This document shows, in pieces, positions 33,314 through 43,982 of a stretch of 64,000 nucleotides of DNA. The first letter of the stretch is position 1. The number at the start of each line of letters is the position of its first letter. Below the pieces are notes generated by a model. That model saw only the letters and a list, made by a program, of their open reading frames with translations. It was not told the DNA's origin and did no database searches. The stretch covers positions 186,001 through 250,000 of the forward strand of contig JANCRA010000117.1 in the NCBI GenBank assembly GCA_024362935.1. Reading direction: 5' to 3'. The translations under genes and the position numbers were made by a program. This DNA comes from Setophaga petechia. Its lineage: Eukaryota; Chordata; Aves; Passeriformes; Parulidae.

Positions 33314-35643
33314 ATTCTTCCAGGAAACAGGAATGGGATCCCAGCAGGTGCCAGTGGGAAATCTCCACTGGGGCTGTCACAGTTAGCAGTTTTTTCATTA
33401 ATTTGGGGATTTTTCTCACCAGCTGTGCGTTGTGCTGGTCCCTGGGGTGGCCCTGGTGGAGTAAAAGCAGAATGGAGCCGTGGATTTGTTGTTTTTCCTG
33501 AAGTGTAGGGTGGGATATAATCCATGGCCAGTTTGGGTGTCCCTGCCTTGGCATCATTTTACTCCTCCAGGCAGAGCTGGCTCTCCTCTCCCTGATAATT
33601 TCTTGGACAAAAATTACTTTTGGCATATTTGGCTTCTTAAAAATATCTTTATTTATCAATTTCAAGCAAGAAATGGGAGAATAATCCTGTTTTGGGGGCT
33701 TGGTCCAGTGGAATATTTTCCCCTGGCTCTGCTGGGGTTTTGATCATGATTTTTCTCTTTTTCCTCCTTATTTTCATCCCTTTTTTGCTCTCGTTTCTCT
33801 CCACTGAAACCAAGTCCACCTCTATTAATATCAGTTATCCTTGCTGTAAAAATCAGCCCATTCATCAGAATAAACAACCCCTCTCTAAAATGATGATCAT
33901 AAAAAAGGGCTGAGTTAACACAAATTTTCCTGCTTTCTAAGGGAATGACCATCCTTGGACAGGCACAAAAACAGATCAATAAATTTTTGTTTCCTGTAGT
34001 TTTCTCTTAAGATTAATATTTTGAACTTAAATATTGAGAACACACAGGCGAGTTATGATCCTCTTGTGCAGTTTTGTGCAGCCAACAATTTCTCTGCTAT
34101 CAAAAGCTGATTGATTTTCCATTTAAATTACTCCTAAAGAGTCTCAGTTTATGAAGTCAAGTGGACATAAAAAAGCTCCTGATACATAAGAGAGGAATTT
34201 GGGGATGTGATGGAGTTGCTTTGTTTTCTGGAACTCCAGATCAAAGATACAGGGAAAAAATCTGGGAAAGATCCAGCCCCCCAAAAAAATTTTATTAAAA
34301 ATTTTAACAAAAAGGAGGAAGATTTGGGATTAATCCCTCCTGACAGGGGGTACCAGAGTGTTTGCAGTGGCTGTGTCAGCCCCTTCTTGGCAAATCTCTC
34401 TGTTCCTTTAAAACTTTTATTATTTTATTTTATTTTCAATTGTCACCACCTATTTCATCTCATTGCTCTGGAGGGCAGCTCCTCCCAGCTCTGATCCTTT
34501 CTGTTGTTTATTCCTGTTTCCCAAAGCATCAGGGATGTAAATCCAGGGATCCTCCAGCCCAAATCTTCCAAACCATTTGCTGGAGACATCACCATGGTCT
34601 GATGGCAAGGACAGGATGGAGTGGCCCTAAAAAATCCCTTTTTGATGGATGGAATGGCCCTAAAAAACCCCTTTTCTGGCTGGATGAATGAATGAACACC
34701 AGGAGTTCTTTCATTCCAGGTTATTCCCAATATACTTAAAAATGGCAACTCACAAATCCACTTTTATGGGAGGCTTGTGCTTAAAAGATATTTTTTCCTG
34801 CATTATTCTCTCCCTTCTAAAAGCAGAGCATTATTTAAAGTGTCAGCCCACAAAACTCCCATAAATAATGAGCTGGGAAGCAGGGAAGGCCACGGGCTGT
34901 GCCTGCCCTGAGAATTCCAGCATTTCCTCAACTCCCAAAGTCCTAAACCAGCTCTTTCCCCAAAACATTTGCAGCCAAACTGCTCCCTGCAGCACTTGTG
35001 GATTCAATGACAGGAATTTTTAGGAGTGCTGTAATATAATTTGTAAATGATGTTGATTTACTCATTCCAAAGGCTTTTGAAGGCAATAGATTGTGTTCAT
35101 TTTCTCCAACAAGCTGCACATTCACAACAGCCATTGGAACACTCCGTTTAAATATATATGCAATTAAACTAATGATGTTTTAGAGCATCCTAAATAACAA
35201 CACAGCACAGGGACAGCTGTCCACAGCCTCTGTTTAGGTTTACAATTCTGCTGCACAGTTTGCTGCTTTGATTTTTTATAAATATTGGTCAAAATGATCC
35301 TTTTTGCTGCATCTCTGAGAGCAGCAGCTGCCCCCAGCTCAGAACTGGCCATGAGAGGAGGAGAGGGTGGCAATAAAAGAAAATAAAAAGCTGTTCAGGT
35401 GTAAAATTGGGGGGAATCTTGATGCTTTCAGGTGGTGTAGAGACACTCCAAGGGAAAGGAGAATTGGACCCTGGAATATCCAGTGTAATTATGCAAATTG
35501 GTGTGACAGAAAGGGGTTTTTAATTGGGGATGCTCGAGGAGATTTGAACAATGCCAGGTCTTGGGTTAGGGTGGGCTGGTCCTGTCAAAGGGGCTCAGGA
35601 AAAGAAACACGGCAGGGCCTTTGGTGAGGAGATTCCTGATGTT
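33314..35643. other. Non-coding interval, AT-rich islands
   Basis: 2.3 kb without large repeats. About 33820-34190 and 35000-35180 are AT-rich and repeat-free with conserved-element-like texture; not provable here. A small duplication with GGCCCTAAAAAACCCC lies near 34620-34675. No gene recognised. Confidence 0.35.
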
Positions 35644-36430
35644 TGCCTTCATGGAATCGTGGAAGCGTGGAATCAGAGAATCGTGGAATCATGGAAACAT
35701 GGAATTGTGGAATCATGGAAACATGGAAGCATGGAAACGTGGAAGAATGGAAACAGAGAATCATGGAATCATGGAATCGTGGAAGAATGGAAACAGAGAA
35801 TCATGGAATCGTGGAATCGTGGAATTGTAGAATCGTGGAATTACAGAATCATGGAAGCATGGAGTCATGGAATCATGGAATATGGAATCATAGAATTATG
35901 GAATCATGGAATCGTGGAAGAATGGAAGCATGGAATCATGGAAGCATGGAGTCATGGAATCAGTCATGGAATCAGAGAATCATGGAATCATGGAATTGTG
36001 GAATCATGGAAGCACAGAATTGTGGATTTGTGGAATCATTGAATCATGGAATCTTGGAATCTTGGAATCATGGAATCATGGAATTATGGAATCATGGAAT
36101 TGTGGAATCATGGAAGCACAGAATTGTGGATTTGTGGAATCATGGAATCATGGGAGCATGGAATCATGGAATTATGGAATCATGGAATTGTGGAATCATG
36201 GAAGCACAGAATTGTGGATTTGTGGAATCATTGAATCATGGACTCGTGGAATCTTGGAATCATGGAATCATGGAATCATGGAAGCATGGAATTGTGGAGT
36301 CATAGAATCATGGAATCATGGAATCACGGAATCACGGAATCATAGAATCATGGAAATAAAATTGTGGAATCACGGAATCACGGAATCACAGAATCGCAGA
36401 ATCATGGAACCATGGAATCCTGGAATGATT
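35644..36430. repeat. Expanded CR1 octamer tail, (GGAATCAT)n
   Basis: Nearly 790 bp of GGAATCAT with variants GGAATCGT, GGAAGCAT, GGAATTGT and AGAATCAT. On the minus strand this is the ATTCTATG-type octamer that ends CR1 elements. It runs directly into CR1 sequence at 36431. Within it a roughly 115-bp block with GAATTGTGGATTTGTGGAAT recurs at about 36015, 36120 and 36210. All long frames here (up to 242 codons) are repeat translations. Confidence 0.93.
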
Positions 36431-36590
36431 TCGGTTGGAAGGACCTCAAAGCCCACCCAGTGCCACCCCTGCCATGGCAGGGACACCTCCCCTTGTCCCA
36501 GGGTGCTTCAGGCCCTGTCCAAGCTGGCCTTGGACGCTTCCAGGGCTGGGATCCTTGTTTCCCATCCAGCATTTCCCAGGAAGGGATTTT
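36431..36590 (-). mobile_element. CR1 LINE 3' end with the overgrown tail
   Basis: GGTTGGAAGGACCTCAAAGC, CCACCCCTGCCATGGCAGGG and GGCCTTGGACGCTTCCAGGG are diagnostic antisense CR1 3' sequence. The 3' terminus is to the left, adjoining the octamer array. The element is 5'-truncated near AGGAAGGGATTTTCC. Confidence 0.9.
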
Positions 36591-37040
36591 CCCCGCACAC
36601 TCCGGTTCTTTCCCCGCGCCGAGCTCCTGATTAATTTTATCTCCTCAGTAATTAAATCTCCAAGCAAAACTCACTTCCAGATAACGATCCCTGGTTTGAA
36701 CTCGCATCAACTCCAACATCTCAGCCACCTCTTCATCCCAGTAATTGCTGCCTCTGTTTGCCACCAGCCCTTCTGAGGTGCTTCCACTCCGTGCAGGAAT
36801 CGCCAACGTTGGGCTCGTTAGGAGCTGAGACCCCTCATTAACCGCGGGAATTAAATGAAACAGCTGAGTTGGTTCCCAAACCAACAAAGGCACGGCCGCC
36901 TCTCCCTGGGATTGAGAGACTTTGTCATCCCCTTCATGGATTAATGACATGGTCCATTATACTGAAATGAGGGGTTTGATATCGAGACCGGTTCTGTTCC
37001 TGAGTTTTTTCTACTCTGCAGCTGCTTTAATGCTCTTTAT
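36591..37040. other. Non-coding spacer
   Basis: Mixed, repeat-free sequence including CCTCAGTAATTAAATCTCC. No gene recognised. Confidence 0.4.
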
Positions 37041-38580
37041 CTTTCTGGGAACGAGCAGCAAATTACAGATTTCTTAACCTGAAGGATGAATTTAGAGCAG
37101 TTTTGAATGTCTCTTGTTTTAAATGAGTTCCAGGAGAAATGTCCAACCTGCAGAGGGGGAGGCTGGTGCAGCTCTGCCCTGCCGTGATCCTTCCCACGTT
37201 TTTTGGAAGCAACCAAAAAATGGGAACAGACCCCATTTTGCAATCCCTGCCCTTGGAAGGAATTTCACCTCTTTGGGCTCCACTTTCCTCCAGCCCTGTG
37301 GGTTTACAGCTGTGATCCACCAGTAACTCCTGATTTCAGACCCAATTTCAAGCCCCTGGAACTGGGCTAAACTGGGGAGAAAAAATCTCTTTGGCTCATG
37401 CCAAAACTACCCTGGCAACTTTCTGGGAACGAGCAGCAAATTACAGATTTCTTAACCTGAAGGATGAATTTAGAGCAGTTTTGAATGTCTCTTGTTTTAA
37501 ATGAGTTCCAGGAGAAATGTCCAACCTGCAGAGGGGGAGGCTGGTGCAGCTTTGCTCTGCCGTGATCCTTCCCATGTTTTTTTGGAAGCAGCCAAAAAAT
37601 GGGAGCAGACCCCAGCCCCACATCCCCAGGTGCAATCCCTGTCCTTGGAAGGAATTTCACCTCTTTGGGCTCCACTTTCCTCCAGCCCTGTGGGTTTAGA
37701 GCCGTGATCCACCAGTAACTCCTGATTTCAGACCCCATTTCAAGCCCCTGGAACTGGGCTAAACTGGGGAGAAAAAATCTCTTTGGCTCATGCCAAAACT
37801 ACCCTGGCAACTTTCTGGGAACGAGCAGCAAATTACAGATTTCTTAACCTGAAGGATGAATTTAGAGCGGTTTTGAATGTCTCTTGTTTTAAAATGAGTT
37901 CCAGGAGAAATGTCCAACCTGCAGAGGGGGAGGCTGGTGCAGCTTTGCCCTGCCGTGATCCCTCCCACGTTTTTTTGGAAGCAGCCAAAAAATGGGAACA
38001 GACCCCATTTTGCAATCCCTGCCCTTGGAAGGAATTTCACCTCTTTGGGCTCCACTTTCCTCCAGCCCTGTGGGTTTACAGCCGTGATCCACCAGTAACT
38101 CCTGATTTCAGACCCCATTTCAAGTCCCTGGAACTGGGCTAAACTGGGGGAAAAATCTCTTTGGCTCATGCCAAAACTGCCCTGGCAACTTTCTGGGAAC
38201 GAGCAGCAAATTACAGATTTCTTAACCTGAAGGATGAATTTAGAGCGGTTTTGAATGTCTCTTGTTTAAAATGAGTTCCAGGAGAAATGTCCAACCTGCA
38301 GAGGGGGAGGCTGGTGCAGCTTTGCCCTGCCTTGATCCCTCCCACGTTTTTTGGAAGCAGCCAAAAAATGGGAGCAGACCCCAGCCCCACATCCCCAGGT
38401 GCAATCCCAGCCCTTGGAAGGAATTTCACCTCTTTGGGTTCCACTTTCCTCCAGCCCTGTGGGTTTACAGCCATAATCCACCAGTAACTCCTGATTTCAG
38501 ACCCCATTTCAAGCCCCTGGAACTGGGCTAAACTGGGGGGGAAAATCTCTTTGGCTCGTGCCAAAACTGCTCTGGGAACT
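37041..38580. repeat. 378/392-bp tandem repeat in A-B-A-B order, four copies
   Basis: Copies start at 37041, 37419, 37811 and 38189 with CTTTCTGGGAACGAGCAGCA, periods 378, 392 and 378. Copies 1 and 3 have GACCCCATTTTGCAATCCC at the variable site, while copies 2 and 4 have CCCCAGCCCCACATCCCCAG before GTGCAATCCC. The identity of alternate copies shows a dimer of about 770 bp was duplicated. The unit is not a transposon I recognise. Confidence 0.97.
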
Positions 38581-38690
38581 GAACCAAAATGGTGTAAATG
38601 AGAACAAAAATTCATGATTGCTTCAAAATCTACCAAAACCAGACAAAATGGATGGGATCAAAGGTGTTCTACAACTTCAGGAGAGCCAGG

Positions 38691-39282
38691 TTTGGATTGG
38701 ATGGGTCAAAGCTTGGATTGGATGTGGACAAATCTTGGATTGGATGGGGACAAATCTCGGATTGGATGTGGACAAAGCTTGGATTGGATGGGTCAAAGCT
38801 TGGATTGGGTGGGGACAAAGCTTGGATTGGATGGGGACAAATCTTGGATTGGATGGGACAAAACTTGGATTGGATGGGGACAAAGCTTGGATTGGATGGA
38901 GACAAAACTTGGATTGGATGGGGACAAAACTTGGATTGGATGGGGACAAAGCTTGGATTGGGTGGGGACAAATCTTGGATTGGGTGGGGACAAAGCTTGG
39001 ATTGGATGGGGACAAATCTTGGATTGGATGGGACAAAACTTGGATTGGATGGGTCAAAGCTTGGATTGGATGGAGACAAAACTTGGATTGGATGGGGACA
39101 AATCTTGGATTGGGTGGGGACAAAGCTTGGATTGGATGTGGACAAATCTTGGATTGGATGGGGACAAAGCTTGGACTGGATGGGGACAAAGCTTGGATTG
39201 GATGTGGACAAAGCTTGGATTGGATGGGGACAAAGCTTGGATTGGGTGGGGACAAAGCTTGGATTGGGTGGGACAAAGCTGT
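38691..39282. repeat. 22-bp minisatellite TTGGATTGGATGGGGACAAAGC, about 27 copies
   Basis: Variants are ATGTGGACAAAT, GTGGGGACAAAG, ATGGGTCAAAG and ATGGAGACAAAA. A long block appears twice (about 38776-38970 and 39050-39250 in similar order). Most units contain AAGCTT. All three + frames stay open (243-278 codons), which is expected for a 22-bp stop-free unit and is not evidence for a gene. Confidence 0.98.
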
Positions 39283-40510
39283 GTCACATCCAGGACACCC
39301 AGGCTGGGAGGGGTTGGGGGTGGTTCTAATTCCCCTCCCTCCGCCTTGGAGCTGAGCAGCCACATCCAAAAGCTCAAGGAATTCTTGGACATCAAAGCTG
39401 GAGTCTCCTGCCTGGTGTCAGTGAAGGAGCAGAGGGGATTTTCAGGCTAAAACACCCGGAATAAATTAATTAACTGACTGAAGTAACACTAACGAGCTGT
39501 GCAAGTGCCTTGATAAATTCAACTCTGCTCCAGCCCTGAAAGAAAATTCAGGTTTTGATGAGGGTGGTGACACTTCCAATGACACTTCAAAGACAGGGAT
39601 AAGGACCAAGCACTTGGAAATGAGGGATGTGTTTATCAGCAGCAGCTGCCAAACTGGGGGAACGGGGAAAATTCAATTTGTCCCATAATTATCTTTTGTA
39701 CAAACAGGCAGTGGCCCTCCAGCCAGTCAGCTCCTAAAAAAACCCTCTAATTATTGCATATAATAACTCCCAACATTAATCTTAGCTGTTCCTTGTACAA
39801 AAATTATAAATTACTGCACCAAATCCTTATTACTGCAAATATTAAAAGTTACTCAGCATTTATTGGAACTTTGATTTTTTTTTTTTTTTTGCCCTGTAAC
39901 TTAGTGTTAATTTTCTCCATATTTCACAACTCCAGCCATCGCTGCAAGAGAGGTTTGAGAGTTTCAAAAATTCATTGCTGTGAGACTGGACTCGTGTGGA
40001 AAAAGGAAAGGCCTTGAAGTCAGGAATATTGGGAATATTTCCTGGGTTTGACCAAATCCAGGAGTTCCTTCTTGCCCAAGGGGTTTCCTCAAGAGTTGTT
40101 TAGTTTACAAATCAGCTGAATGCTTCAAGTTGTGTTTTTGAGCCCCCAAACCATCCAAGTCTTCCCTTCCTGCAGGAATTCTGGCTGGGGAATTTAATTG
40201 TGGAGACTTTTGGGGAATTTAAAGCTGAAAATGGTTTTGGGAGCTTTGCTGGACTGGGCTGGGAAGGGGAAGGAATCATCACAAGACAAACATCATCGAA
40301 ATCCAGCTCAAATTCTCAGTTATTATTGATCTGACACCCACAGATGGAATTTTCAAGGTTTCTGCCCCAAACCTGATGGGTCAAGGTTTAAATGAGCTTT
40401 CATCACATTTTATTGCTGTCAGACCTCAAGATGCTTTGAACACTGGAACTTTTTGGGACTCTTGATGTGCAGGAGAACTTGGGACCATCTTCACATGCCT
40501 GAAAATTCAT
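39283..40510. other. Non-coding spacer
   Basis: AT-rich and mixed sequence; about 39440-39900 is repeat-free. A poly-T run at 39873-39890. No gene recognised. Confidence 0.4.
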
Positions 40511-40695
40511 GGAGTTATGGAATCATGGAGTGGTTTGGGTTGGAAAGAGCCTTAAATCCCATCCAGTGCCACCCCTGCCATGGGCAGGGACACTTTCCTC
40601 TGTCCCTGGTGGCTCCAACCTGGCTTTGGACATTTCCATCCCATGAATTCCATCCCATAACCCTCAGAGGGAGGAATTTCTCCCCAGTATTGCAT
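40511..40695 (-). mobile_element. CR1 LINE 3' end fragment
   Basis: GGAATCATGGAGTGGTTTGG, GTTGGAAAGAGCC, CACCCCTGCCATGGGCAGGG and AGGAATTTCTCCCCAGTAT follow the antisense CR1 3' order. Two or so tail octamers are kept at the left edge. Confidence 0.9.
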
Positions 40696-41959
40696 CTGTT
40701 TTGAAGCAGGAACACAGACACGCCAGGTAGCAGCTGAATCAAAAAAACCCAAATATTTTCAGAGCTTCTCCCAGTAACCAAGGAATCCTTTTTTCTCCTT
40801 TTGTTTTCCTTTTGCTGCTGTGCTGAAAATCAAGAGAAAAGTTTGGGAATGCAGTCACTTAAGTCATGAAGAATTTAAAGTGTAAGACATTGTTCTTTTT
40901 TGGGCTGCGCTGCTACAGAAACAGAGTTTGGAAATTTTTCTCTAAGGTATTTATAGAATTCTCTCTGTTCTCCCCTAAATAATCTCAGAGGTTTTTTTCC
41001 TCCTGTCTAATTCTCAAGTTTTGAAGGTTTCTTTGGGTGTTTTTTTTTTTTTGACATTTTAATTTTTGGGGGGGATAGCAAGAATTCTTTTGAATATTTT
41101 TCCACTTAATTCGGAGGATGAAGCCAAGACATGAAACCTTCAAGCAGCAGAGTTGGGGTTGGAGACACAACTGAGGTTCCCCAACTCTTTTGAAGCTGGA
41201 AATTGGATGTAATCATTCTCCCTGTCCTTTGCACTGTCTGTGGTTGTTTTCCCAGCAGATATTTGCATTTTGATCCCATTTTTCCAGTTGGGAACGTGGA
41301 GGGAGCGCTGGGTTGTCCAGAGGCTTTTCCAGGCACGGAACATCTCCCATCCACCCAGCTCCCCTTGGCTGCTCTTCTGCCTCCAGGGAGGCTTTTCCTC
41401 CCCAAAATCATCCCACAAAAGCAAAGGATTCAGGAATGTGGAATTTTGAAGCAGGAATTGGCATTATCCCAATGCTGGGGAGGTCAGCACGGGCTGATTT
41501 CCATTCAGTCCAGCCTGGCTTTCCTTTTAAACAACCTGATGATGGTTCCATTTAGAGATTTCTTTTTTTTCCCCCTGTGTCAATCATTAATTTATCACCC
41601 TGTCAATCATTAATTTATCACTCTGTCAATGCACAAGGAATTCCTGTCAGAACTGAACTAACAATGTCTGATTTTCCCCAGCTCTCAGGAGTGATCCTCA
41701 GCTCCAAGAGGAATCATTCAGCTGCTTCAAAGCACCACATTTCCTCCTCTATTTAATAATAATCCTCTGCTTTTTAGGCAGGGTTTTTTGCCTCTCTGGT
41801 TGGTTTTAGGGTAAATTCAATTTGTTCCTCCCTATGCCAGGTTTTGGGCCTACAGTGGATGGAGATGCTGAACTCCTCCTGTTCAGCCCAGGTTATCTGA
41901 AATATCAACTCTGCCCAGATGGAAATGCTGAATTCTTCATGCTTAACTCAAATTAAGTC
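40696..41959. other. Non-coding spacer
   Basis: Mixed sequence. A small tandem repeat with TCAATCATTAATTTATCAC lies at 41580-41628. A 136-codon + frame at 41203-41613 has no recognised domain. Confidence 0.4.
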
Positions 41960-42240
41960 CCTCTCCCAATATTTCTTCCCAAAATCCCATCCAAACCTGC
42001 CCATGGAATCCTGGAATGGTTTTGGGGTTGGAGGAGACCCCAAGCCCATCCAGCCCCACCATGGTCCCACACCTCCCACTGTCCCAGGTGGCTCCAGCCC
42101 GGCCTTGGGCACTGCCAGGGATCCAGGGGCAGCCACAGCTGCTCTGGGAATTCCATCCCAGCTCCTCACAGCCTCCCAGGGGAGGAATTTCTTCCCAGTA
42201 TCCCAAATCTCTGGCAGTTTGAACCCATAAAGATGCTGTG
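41960..42240 (-). mobile_element. Tandem-junction CR1 3' fragment
   Basis: A short inner CR1 piece (CTCTCCCAATATTTCTTCCC, AAAATCCCATCCAAACCTGC) is joined directly to a CR1 3' tail (GGAATCCTGGAATGG) and a further 220 bp of antisense CR1. The same junction, CAAACCTGCCC joined to the tail, occurs in the array at 59041-60290. It therefore looks like one unit and a bit of the same tandem CR1 composite. Confidence 0.85.
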
Positions 42241-42245
42241 ATTCC

Positions 42246-42314
42246 TTTTGTTAGGAATCCCATAATTCCATGAATTCCTAACAAAAAACGAAACCAACTG
42301 TTTTTGTTAGGAAT
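42246..42314. repeat. 13-bp inverted repeat with a third arm
   Basis: TTTTGTTAGGAAT (42246-42258) and ATTCCTAACAAAA (42274-42286) are perfect reverse complements with a 15-nt spacer. A third, direct copy of the first arm is at 42302-42314. It could form a stem-loop in single strands. No terminator or transposon end is implied. Confidence 0.85.
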
Positions 42315-42431
42315 TCTCCCATTTTAGGGACAGAGGAGCATCCAGAGAGGATTTCCAGGCTTTTCTCATTGCCAGAACTGTGCCTTCAAGAGAGCAGGAA
42401 ACCATCCCAGGGGATGAGCTGGAGCTGAGTC

Positions 42432-43058
42432 TGGAATGGTTTGGGAATGCTCAGCCACAGTTTGGGAATGTTCAACAATGGTTTGGGATGTCTGGAATGG
42501 TTTGGGATGTCTGGAATGGTTTGGGAATATTCAGCAATGGTTTGGGAATTTTCAGCAATGGTTTGGGAATGTTCAGCCACAGTTTGGGAATATTCAGCAA
42601 TGGTTTGGGATGTCTGGAATGGTTTGGGATATCTGGAATGGTTTGGGAATATTCAGCAATGGTTTGGGAATGTGGGGATGTTCAGCAATGGTTTGGGAAT
42701 GTTCAGCCACAGTTTGGGAATATTCAGCAATGGTTTGGGAATATTCAGCAATGGTTTGGGAATGCTCAGCAATGGTTTGGGAATGTGGGAATGTTCAGCA
42801 ATGGTTTGGGATGTCTGCAATGGTTTGGGATGTCTGGAATGGTTTGGGAATATTCAGCAATGGTTTGGGGGAATGTGGGGATGTTCAGCAATGGTTTGGG
42901 AATATTCAGCAATGGTTTGGGAATGTTTAACAATGGTTTGGGAATGTTCAGCCACAGTTTGGGAATATTCAGCAATGGTTTGGGATGTCTGGAATGGTTT
43001 GGGAATATTCAACAATGGTTTGGGAATATTCAGCAATGGTTTGGGAATGTTCAGCTTC
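42432..43058. repeat. 21-bp minisatellite TGGTTTGGGAATATTCAGCAA, about 28 copies
   Basis: Variants include TGGTTTGGGATGTCTGGAA (19 bp), CAGCCACAGTTTGGGAATA and GAATGTGGGGATGTTCAGC. The ordered series of variants repeats twice or three times (compare 42490-42700 with 42800-43020). Mixed unit lengths keep several + frames open up to 334 codons; repeat-derived. Confidence 0.97.
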
Positions 43059-43577
43059 CATTTGATGCCAGGTTTTACAGGAGTCTCCTCTCTAATCAAC
43101 CCCATTAACTCAGGAATTCTTCCACTGCTGCTCCAGGAGCTCCAAACTCTCTGCAGGCCCCGGTTTGGGCAGTGGCAGATTTCAAATTTCAGTGCAGTTC
43201 CCAGCACTGCAGCCAAGCCAACAATGGCTCCTTTGATTCTGATATTCCTGAAGGGAAAAGGAAAGAAAAGGAGCCCTTCAAGAAGCACACTGGCCTCTTT
43301 CTCCCCCAGTCCCCTGCCCTCTCATCTCCAAAGGAATTTCTTGATTGTTCTCTCCAGCACCGTTACAAACTTAGCTTCAAGGGAAGGGAAAAGAGCTTTT
43401 TTGTTGCTTTTTTTTTTTGGCCTTTTTCTCTCTCTGCTCCCCTGAGTGCTCCTGTTTCGAGTCCTTCAGCCTGATCTCTGTTCAGCAGGGCTCCTTTGCT
43501 GACCACAAAGGCAGCAAAGAAAACCTTTGAGCAGAAGTTACTCGCTAAGTTTTTTTCTTTTTCCTCAATCTCCTCAG
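43059..43577. other. Non-coding spacer, polypyrimidine end
   Basis: Ordinary sequence ending in a T-rich run that could act as a splice-acceptor tract for the candidate exon next to it. Confidence 0.4.
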
Positions 43578-43727
43578 AAAATTTCCTAATGGTGTGGGAA
43601 CATCAGGAGTTCAAGGGTGCTTTCCTGCAGCTTCCACTGTTTCTCCAAGGCCTTGAAATGGCTTTTGAAATCCCACAGATGTATCCACACAGCCCTGGGA
43701 GTAATTCTGAGCCGTTTACTTCCAAAG
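43578..43727 (+). other. Candidate 150-bp exon (weak)
   Basis: It is preceded by a long polypyrimidine tract ending TCTCCTCAG and followed by a consensus donor, AAAG then GTGAGT. The 150 bases hold an open frame of 50 codons with phase 1 at both ends, so the exon could be skipped without a frameshift. The peptide includes VWEHQEFKG and PHSPGSNSEPF and matches no family I recognise. Good splice signals occur by chance in long non-coding DNA and no partner exon was found, so confidence is low. It could also be a non-coding RNA exon. Confidence 0.2.
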
Positions 43728-43982
43728 GTGAGTCTGCCAAGGGAAGGGGTGCAGGGTGAGTGGAACAGGTCTCTGAGTGATTCTTTCTTAATTTAAGGAG
43801 CCTTAGAGGTCACCTGAGGTGTTGTTTTCCACAAAAAAAAGTGTCTGTTTATCACCACGCCAGGTTTGTGTGTGGGGCAGCTCAGGCAGTTCACCAGCTG
43901 GAATCTGGAATTGTGGAATGAAAAGATCGAGTCAATCCTGTTGATATCTCAAGAGAATCAACATTTTTGTTGTCTGTTTTCC
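43728..43982. other. Non-coding spacer
   Basis: Ordinary sequence between the candidate exon and the LTR; nothing recognised. Confidence 0.4.

Noticed and set aside
35551..36634. His/Glu/Trp-rich repeat proteins in the octamer array
   Set aside because: They translate an expanded CR1 tail. An 8-bp unit cycles through the frames every 24 bp.
38598..39450. Three overlapping + frames of 243-278 codons
   Set aside because: All three frames of the 22-bp array are open at once, as expected for a stop-free unit.
42246..42286. Inverted repeat read as a bacterial-type terminator or transposon end
   Set aside because: The surrounding sequence is vertebrate non-coding DNA; there is no transposase and no target-site duplication.
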